A DNA stretch of 6,926 nucleotides, taken from positions 1-6,926 of the forward strand of contig JACCZQ010000243.1 in NCBI GenBank assembly GCA_013695905.1, written 5' to 3'. Below the pieces are notes generated by a model. The model did not search any database. It was not told where the DNA came from and saw only the letters and a program-made list of their open reading frames with translations. The translations under genes and the position numbers were made by a program. This document shows, one piece after another, positions 5,902-6,926 of this stretch (the stretch's first letter is position 1; each line of letters opens with the position of its first letter). Source of the stretch: Chthoniobacterales bacterium. Its GTDB lineage: Bacteria > Verrucomicrobiota > Verrucomicrobiia > Chthoniobacterales > UBA10450.

Positions 5902-6926
5902 GTGATTTCCACCCCGCCGCGGACAAGCGGCAGCACCGATTCCAGATTTGTTTCGTCCCGCGCGTGGATCAACATGAGCGGTTCGCCTTTCTGCACTCGC
6001 TCACCGGACTTCTTCAGCTGCGAAAAGCCGACCGCGAAGTCCACGTGATCGTCCGCCTTTTGTCGCCCACCGCCCAGAAGGAGCGATGCGCGCCCAATCG
6101 CCTCGGCATCGAGCCGCGAGACGGTGCCGCTCCTTTCCGCGAAGAACGGATGAATCACCGGCGCCGAGTGCACCTTTGACATTCTCTCCAGCGCGGAAGC
6201 GTCGCCATTCTGCGCCTCCACCAGCTGCACGAACTTCCGCCACGCGCTGCCATCCTGCAGCCACGCGGCGAGCTGCTCCCGCGGCGCGGATGAGACTTTT
6301 TCGCTGAGATCGAGGACGAGCTGGATGAGATCGGCAGGTCCGCCGCCTTGCAGGATTTCGACGCACTCGGCGACTTCCAGCGCGTTGCCGACGCAGCGGC
6401 CGAGCGGTTCGTCCATCGGGCTGAGGAGACACGACATCCGCACGCCCATCAGCTCACCGACTTCTGTCATCGACGCGGCGAGCTGCTCCGCCTGGGGTCG
6501 CGTTTTCATGAATGCGCCGCGGCCGAATTTCACATCGAGGACGAGACAATCGAGATTCTCCGCCAGCTTCTTGCTCATGATGCTGGCCACGATGAGCGGC
6601 TGCGATGGCACGGTGCCGGTCACGTCCCGGAGCGCGTAGAGTTTTTTGTCGGCGGGACAGATATCGGACGTCTGCCCGATCATGAAGACGCCGATGCGCT
6701 CCAGCTGCTGCAGGGCGCGCCGCTCGTCGAGGTTCACATTGAAACCGGGAATGCTCTCCAGCTTGTCGAGGGTGCCGCCGGTGATGCCGAGACCGCGGCC
6801 GGAGATCATCGGCACCCACACGTCGCCGCAGGCGAGCAGGGGAGCGAGCACGAGCGAGACCTTGTCGCCGATGCCGCCGGTGGAATGCTTGTCCACTTTC
6901 GGGGGCGAGCCGGAGGGATACTGCAG
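5898..6926 (-). CDS. deoA: Pyrimidine-nucleoside / thymidine phosphorylase, 5' end off window
   Basis: The enzyme reversibly cleaves thymidine, and in the Pdp subtype also uridine, with phosphate to give the free base and (deoxy)ribose 1-phosphate. This is pyrimidine salvage in the cytoplasm. The frame stays open to the right edge, so about 342 C-terminal residues are present and roughly 70 N-terminal ones lie outside. The apparent start at 6896 is just an internal GTG valine in VDKHSTGG. Visible features are phosphate-binding KHSTGG, the family signature SGRGLGITGGTLDKLE, and the substrate residues R, S and K in ALRDVTGTVPSQPLIVASIM-SKK. Their spacing (15 and 4) equals that of R171, S186 and K190 in E. 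coli DeoA. GAFMK follows, and a C-terminal PYNP domain ends with GEPLMLIHARDE. The subtype, DeoA or Pdp, cannot be settled. Its stop codon overlaps the next gene's start. Confidence 0.96.
   Translation of the reverse strand: MQYPSGSPPKVDKHSTGGIGDKVSLVLAPLLACGDVWVPMISGRGLGITGGTLDKLESIPGFNVNLDERRALQQLERIGVFMIGQTSDICPADKKLYALRDVTGTVPSQPLIVASIMSKKLAENLDCLVLDVKFGRGAFMKTRPQAEQLAASMTEVGELMGVRMSCLLSPMDEPLGRCVGNALEVAECVEILQGGGPADLIQLVLDLSEKVSSAPREQLAAWLQDGSAWRKFVQLVEAQNGDASALERMSKVHSAPVIHPFFAERSGTVSRLDAEAIGRASLLLGGGRQKADDHVDFAVGFSQLKKSGERVQKGEPLMLIHARDETNLESVLPLVRGGVEIT

Noticed and set aside
6894..6896. GTG as the start of the phosphorylase gene
   Set aside because: It is the valine of the internal VDKHSTGG motif. 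The frame stays open to the window edge and the family needs about 70 more N-terminal residues.

Overview
The window is GC-rich bacterial chromosome (roughly 60% G+C by eye) carrying mostly housekeeping and catabolic genes. Several features suggest a free-living member of the Verrucomicrobiota or a related PVC-group lineage: the pairing of ribBA, ribH and nusB; a lumazine synthase whose motifs differ from the proteobacterial and Bacillus forms; weak or absent Shine-Dalgarno sequences; and gaps filled with short palindromic repeats. This lineage call is an inference from general familiarity, not from a search.

Layout. Positions 1-397 hold no convincing gene. The first 200 bases are a mosaic of four small GC-rich hairpins of REP-like type, and the rest is featureless. 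A rightward two-gene unit follows: a conserved protein of unknown function (398-1312), then, 2 bp later, fumarylacetoacetase (1315-2574), the last enzyme of tyrosine/homogentisate breakdown. The 292-bp convergent gap (2575-2866) is almost entirely repeat. It holds one inverted repeat, a short coding remnant beginning MHLVQILLPLYDN, and a composite inverted repeat with 28-nt outer arms that replaces the rest of that remnant and runs up to the nusB stop codon.

Everything to the right reads leftward and looks like one transcription unit entering from beyond the right edge. In transcription order it is: pyrimidine-nucleoside (thymidine) phosphorylase, cut at its 5' end by the window edge; a predicted exported protein with a PD-(D/E)XK nuclease-like signature, joined to the phosphorylase by an ATGA stop/start overlap; ribBA, the bifunctional enzyme at the head of both branches of riboflavin synthesis; ribH (lumazine synthase); and nusB (antitermination factor). 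RibBA makes both the dihydroxybutanone phosphate that RibH uses and, from GTP, the precursor of its other substrate. A 28-nt-arm imperfect inverted repeat fills the ribBA-ribH gap.

I see no defence system, CRISPR array, transposase, tRNA or rRNA. The items most worth a second look are the exported PD-(D/E)XK-like protein, the gene remnant truncated at a composite inverted repeat, the unknown gene paired with fumarylacetoacetase, and the density of structured repeats in the gaps.
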